Below are positions 59,265-64,000 of a stretch of 64,000 nt of DNA, piece after piece (positions within the stretch are counted from its first letter, which is position 1; each line of letters begins with the position of its first letter). The DNA is from Adenanthera pavonina (Eukaryota; Streptophyta; Magnoliopsida; Fabales; Fabaceae). The stretch is taken from the NCBI GenBank assembly GCA_026686845.1, contig JAIVEN010000012.1, forward strand, positions 4,776,501 to 4,840,500. The letters are read 5' to 3'. The translations under genes were made by a program, and so were the position numbers. Under the pieces are notes generated by a model. It saw nothing but the letters and a program-made list of their open reading frames with translations. It was not told the origin of the DNA and did no database searches.

Positions 59265-59513
59265 TGCTATGCGTTTTGGTTGAGTCAACATCCCAAGTGT
59301 TGCCACACTGTGTATATTTTTGACATGTCATGCTCCATCTCAGCATTCTGACGCCGTTAGTGCCACATGGAGGTCCTTAAACTAGATTTTGAAGCTCGGG
59401 GACTAACGGACTAAACAGAGTTAACTTCAGGGATTGATTTAAAAAAAAATTGAACATCGGGGACTAATTTCAAAATCAGACCAAACTTCAAGGACCAAAA
59501 GCTTATTTTTTCC
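59265..59513 (-). repeat. Right terminal inverted repeat of the MULE
   Basis: The reverse complement starts GGAAAAAATAAGCTTTTGGT and follows the left TIR closely: GAAATTAGTCCCCGATG, GGACCTCCATGTGGCACTAA, GGAGCATGACATGTCAAAAA. It likely carries the promoter for the minus-strand GRF gene, as TIRs do in MuDR; that is inference. Confidence 0.9.
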
Positions 59514-59874
59514 AATTAAAAAATAATTTGACTAATTCAACCCTTCACTACCTGTTTGCATTGGTTCATATCTGGTTGAACTGATTTTTATCAGTTTTTA
59601 CTGGTTCTAGAATAATCCAATTCACCTTTTCATTCGTATAAGATCTAATTCCTTTTTCCAATTCAATTGATCAAACTAGTAAGTTGGGCCTCATTTTTAA
59701 TACTTGCCGAAAAAAGAATGAAATAAATGAATCATCAAGGATGATCGGTGTCCAGTTGATGATAACTTCTATTGAACTTTGGAGAAGCGCCCATTATGAC
59801 ATTTGCTTTGATAGCCTTCCGTACAGGTGTATCAATTATATTTTTGTAAATTGTACAAGTGTCATTTAAGTTTT

Positions 59875-60270
59875 GGAAAATTTCCAAATAAATAAAAAAA
59901 AATATTTCCAAAAATAACCCCACATAATCCTAATTTTAAAAAATTATCAATATTTGTAATTAGAATTAAAATTGAAAGATAAAAAATAAAAATATCTTTC
60001 ATATCTAAATAATCTATTTGTAAGTGATAATAATATTTCTATAAGTGATATGTATTTATTTATAAATGAGACAGACTCATTTGCAAATGAATCTATTTTA
60101 CTTGTAAATATATTATTATCACTTGCAAATGAGTCATTTATATAGAAAGAATATTTTTGTGTTTTGCCTTCCAATGTTAATTTCAATTACAAATCTTACT
60201 AATTTTTTGGAATTTAATTAATTTGAGATTATTTTTAAAAATATTTTTTTATTTCTTTGGAATTTTCCCT
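59875..60270. mobile_element. Mutator-type MITE with 10-bp target duplication
   Basis: The left end GGAAAATTTCCAAATAAATA and the reverse-complemented right end AGGGAAAATTCCAAAGAAAT continue as inverted repeats for about 110 bp (TTTGTAATTAGAATT/TTTGTAATTGAAATT). TTTAAGTTTT flanks both sides (59865-59874, 60271-60280). The core has repeated AAATGAGTCATTT-like palindromes. Confidence 0.85.
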
Positions 60271-60686
60271 TTTAAGTTTTTTCGCTCTGGAAATTTACTT
60301 TGACTTTTGGTGGTGTCTTTTTAAATAATAACCTTCCAAGTAAACACAACGTCCGTCTATTGTCGCCACACTCATCAAAACCATCTACAATTTGAAAAAT
60401 GTTTTCAAATTCAATTTAACACCTAAAATAATCAAGGAAAATATGAATAAGAAAACCTTCCAATTAAACCAGATCTAACTTCAACGAAATCAAATATATT
60501 AAAACCATCCAACGAAAAACTATCCTCTAACAAAGTCAAAAGCACAAAATAGAATGTAAAAATCTCAACCCCAAAAAAATTGTATCAAAATATGTGTATA
60601 TGAAATGATGGTCTGAAATGATAGAAAGGCAACGTTCTACATTTTTGGGTGTTCCTTGGTGAAATTAGGAGTGTTCAACCAATTTA

Positions 60687-60859
60687 GTGCTTGTTTGGTT
60701 CTCATTTTCCCAAATCAAATTGTACTTTCTAACCATCATTTTCTCATTTTTCATCCAAACAACTTTTCAGTAAACTTCTCTATTTTTATCCAAACTTTAT
60801 TTTTGTAAACTGTGGTTATTCTAAAAGTATTTTTACAAAAAGGCAAACCAAACGGATAC
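60687..60859. mobile_element. Tourist-like MITE
   Basis: Termini GTGCTTGTTTGGTTCTC and (reverse complement) GTATCCGTTTGGTTTGC are flanked by TTA on both sides (60684-60686, 60860-60862), as PIF/Harbinger elements prefer; 173 bp. Confidence 0.75.
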
Positions 60860-60937
60860 TTAGAAGGCTGGAAGGCCCAATCTTATCCGGTATAATAGGT
60901 TGGTCTCGAAAATCAGATTGAAATTTGTAACACCTTA

Positions 60938-63900
60938 CTTTTAGACTTATTTCCCATGAATTAGACTCCTTTTAAGTCTAATTATACTTGATTCTAAGCT
61001 TGAATCACATAAGAATGAAAATCAGAATTTCAAAAATTTTCAGTTACTATTCATATGGTAGTTTCCACTTTGCCAACTGAACTTTGAAAATTCATAACTA
61101 ATTCTAGAAAATTTATTTTATAGTGATTCAAGTCTTTAACAATAGATAAAAACTTTATTTACATGGAAAAAATATGAAACTGAGCATTTACTTGACCAAT
61201 TTATACAGTTTATTCCTTAAACATTTACTGTATATTTGGTCATTTTCTCTTCCCCAGGATTTTGACCTTATATTTAAAAATTCATATCTCACTCTACCAT
61301 GAGCCAAATCAAACATTCTTTATGTCATATGAAAGCCCTGTGAGTCTATTTATATAAATAATTTTCTTCTACATTTATTAAACTTGCACAGGACATGGTG
61401 TTAACTTAAATCATAAAGGATCAGAATTCCACTTTTGCTGGAACAGTTTTGGGAAAACCTCCATATCTCCTATCATATAGCTCCAATTACCTCCAAATCA
61501 GTGGCATATGAAACTTAAAACATATTCCTTTCCATAAATATAAACCACTGAATTTTTGGAGATCTACACGATTTATATTATCTTTATAATTTTTCAGTAC
61601 TTAACTTTCAGTTTCCAGTTTTCCCAATCTTTCTCTGTTCTGAACCCTAAATTAGAAAATTCACCATTAGTTGTACACAACTCCAAATGGGATGAATTAG
61701 GTGTCATATTAAAGCTGGAGATTCCCTCTATCTGGTATAAAAATATCATAAACTTACCCTCACATTAAGTATAGAACAAGGGCGAATGAAACAGACATTT
61801 GGGAAAATGCCCTGTTTCAGTCCACATTGCAATTTCCTTGCCAAAACCCTTGCAAATGAACTCATTTTGGCATGTAACTGGGTAGAATATAACCTTATAT
61901 CCCAACATACAGAACTGGAAATTTTCATACATTTTCTACAACACTAACATATTATTCACTATTTTATAATTTCATACAAAGCAAGGCACAAATAACCATT
62001 CACCCTATAACACAATGGCTTACAACATCATTTCCTTCTTCATGCCTTTTGCTCCTTCCTTAACTCTTTTGCATTGGTTCTCCCCAGCATGGTTAGTCAT
62101 TGAAGGGGGGTGAGATTCAACGAATCTCAGTAGCAATCACCATTCATGCAATCATATTATCACATTAAGCATATAATCATCATAAAATATCAAGTAAATG
62201 CTTTTAAACATTTATGCCATAATATTTTACAAAAATTTTGGCAGAGTTTTATTTTGTATTTTGGATATCCCGGGGTCTCAAAACCCTCAATTAACTCAGC
62301 CAACATTCTCAAAGCATCACAATTGATCATAGCAAACAATAGGCAAGTCATCAAACTCATTGAAAATCACATGACAATATAAGGCAAGAATAGGTAAATT
62401 GCTACCTTCATGCTTTTTCTTACTCTTCAACTTGATACCAATGCTCCCCCTAGCTTCCTTGGGCTTCTTCAAGTCCTAATGCATCATCAAACAATTATTC
62501 AAGCTAATGATTCCATGACTTTCTTCAAAAAGTGTTCATGAAACCCTAATTCTTCAAAAATTCACCAAAAATTCATTCCTAACTCAAAAATTATGAATTA
62601 TACCTCTATTCCATGTAATTTTTCATGAGGAATCCAAATATGGCCTCAGAATTGCCAAATTCTATCTCTAGCTCGGTTACTGTTCATTCCGAATTAAGCT
62701 TCAAAAAGCTAAAAATTTCACTTTCTTAATCTTAAGCTTTTTCTTATACAACATACTTGTATCTACCTATTTTGGACCCAAGGAATCCATTTTTTAGGTC
62801 AAAAACTTGAAATTCCCTTCCTATAATGAACCCTAATTGGGCAGAAAATTATCATAAATTATAGAAAAATAACTAACCGATTAATTTGTAATCTAATGAC
62901 ACATTCTTACAACTTATGGCTTATATGATACTTTCCATGGTTTAGTTTCTCCATACCCTCATTTTCTCTCTCTACTCTCTCTCTAGGCTGAAACTTTCAG
63001 TGCAAAAATAAGAGAGAATAAGCCATAAAACTCTCCCAAACTAAAGGATACACAAGATTATGGCCATAAGATATTACCTTGAGTTTATGAGCACCAAACT
63101 TTGCCTTTTGTCTTTTCCTTTTTGTCTTCAAAATTCAACAGCTCTCTCACCCTTTTCCTTTCGGTTTCAGACTAAAGGTATGCTCAAGGAGAAGGATTAA
63201 GTGATTAATAAGAGTGGTTAAGGGATAAAGTAATAATATCTAACCTTGGTTACTTTATTTTTTTAACTTTAGTTACTTAAACTTTAATAAAGCTTTTCCA
63301 ACAATTTCCTTCATATCCCATTCAGCAATCAGACGTGATTCACTCCCCTTTTTGGCCAAAATTGCTCCAATAATTCATATGGACCAAAACACCATTTACC
63401 GATTAAATTTACCTGTACCGATTGAGTATTTTTGCCAAAATTGTCATTAAATTGGTATAGAATTATCTAACAATTATTTTTGGTCCAACATCATTATCTA
63501 GACCCAAAATATATTTTATTAAGGTCCAATCATTGTCCTTGGATCAATACTGCATTTTCCTGCAGTCTAAACTGACTTTTATCGGGTAAAATATTAATAT
63601 TAAAACCTAATTACCCAATAAATGTTATTTTGACCTTAATAAATTCCATAATATATTTCATTGGGTCTAACTCATTGAGAGCTTCATTTTGACCATAATT
63701 TTTCATATTTACGAAAATGCCCTTGACCTGGGCTAATTTATAATTTTTAGAACTTTCGGGTCTTAGGTGTAATTTTCCCCAAAATATTTCTCATACTCGT
63801 TCACCGCAATTTTTATGACTTTAAGGACATGGATGTCCTTTTCATAATTCTTTAGGGGTAAAAATATAATTTCTTATTTTTCCATCCAACTGGAAAAAAT

Positions 63901-64000
63901 GACCTCTTTGCCCTTCTTCATACTTAACTGTGTCTCTCCGTTTTTTCCAATTCCTCATGCATTTTATAATATCAAATTTTTCATTTTTGGGCCTTCAATT
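60938..64000. repeat. Possible long LTR or retroelement-derived non-coding DNA, runs off the window
   Basis: It opens TGTAACACCTTACTTTTAGA, the TGTAACACC start common to long plant Ty3/gypsy LTRs. It continues for 3 kb without any coding frame, with blocks such as AAGGGGGGTGAGATTCAACG (62104) and GATATCCCGGGGTCTCAAAA (62265) that I associate with such LTRs. No end, primer site or polyprotein is in the window, so the call rests on the start and general character only. Confidence 0.35.

Larger units (their letters stand above)
51538..59513. mobile_element. Mutator-like element (MULE), 7,976 bp, with long TIRs
   Basis: The two ends are inverted copies over about 230-250 bp. They are flanked by a perfect 10-bp duplication AATTAAAAAA (51528-51537 and 59514-59523), in the 9-11-bp range of Mutator elements; the AT-rich flank makes its exact length slightly uncertain. 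Inside are a degenerate mudrA-type transposase gene on plus (54155-56542) and, convergent, an apparently intact two-exon GRF zinc-finger gene on minus (58708-57503). A hAT MITE has inserted on the left. The size is that of an autonomous MULE, but the transposase is broken, so this copy could move only with help from another. Confidence 0.9.

Noticed and set aside
1..64000. CRISPR arrays, bacterial operons, integrated viral genes
   Set aside because: No array of identical short repeats with unique spacers, no operon-like gene packing and no recognisable viral coding sequence was seen. Everything points to plant nuclear DNA.
1..64000. Functional tRNA genes
   Set aside because: Polymerase III box-like motifs occur only in SINE-like contexts; no cloverleaf with paired acceptor arms was found by eye.

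Overview
This is a stretch of nuclear DNA from a flowering plant, probably a eudicot. It is AT-rich, its genes have GT-AG introns, and it is crowded with plant-type transposable elements: Ty1/copia, L1 and RTE LINEs, tRNA-derived SINEs, hAT, Mutator, Stowaway and Tourist-like elements. The species cannot be named from the sequence alone. Two host genes look intact; nearly everything else is mobile DNA in various stages of decay.

Layout. 1-6.1 kb: a degenerate Ty1/copia element, read rightwards, split by a 2.6-kb solo LTR of another family. 6.1-9.1 kb: AT-rich spacer with two local tandem arrays, a copia LTR end with primer-binding site, and a hAT-type MITE. 9.5-15.5 kb: a complete six-exon gene for the organellar protein-only RNase P (PRORP1 type), with a small LINE insertion in its fifth coding intron. 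15.6-21.3 kb: SINEs, a second solo LTR, a LINE end and a gene-fragment-like TIR element. 21.7-32.1 kb: L1-type LINE remnants on both strands; the plus-strand copy was split by a deleted copia element that itself took up further insertions. 32.3-33.6 kb: a recent 651-bp tandem duplication. 33.6-41.7 kb: AT-rich DNA with MITEs, a U6 snRNA pseudogene and the probable leader of the next gene. 41.7-45.65 kb: a gene for a protein with seven U1/matrin-type zinc fingers, most of it built from in-frame tandem repeats. 47.1-47.8 kb: a protein phosphatase 7-like pseudogene cut by a Stowaway MITE.

51.5-59.5 kb holds the most notable object: a 7,976-bp Mutator-like element with roughly 230-250-bp terminal inverted repeats and a perfect 10-bp target-site duplication. 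It carries a broken mudrA-type transposase gene reading rightwards and, convergent to it, an apparently intact two-exon gene for a 109-residue GRF zinc-finger/membrane-anchor protein. This two-gene convergent plan recalls maize MuDR (mudrA/mudrB), though the second protein is of a different kind. Beyond 59.5 kb are two more MITEs and about 3 kb of non-coding DNA that may be a long LTR running off the window.

The two host genes have no evident functional link. Exon coordinates were worked out by eye from reading frames, splice consensus and remembered family features; no database or alignment program was used.
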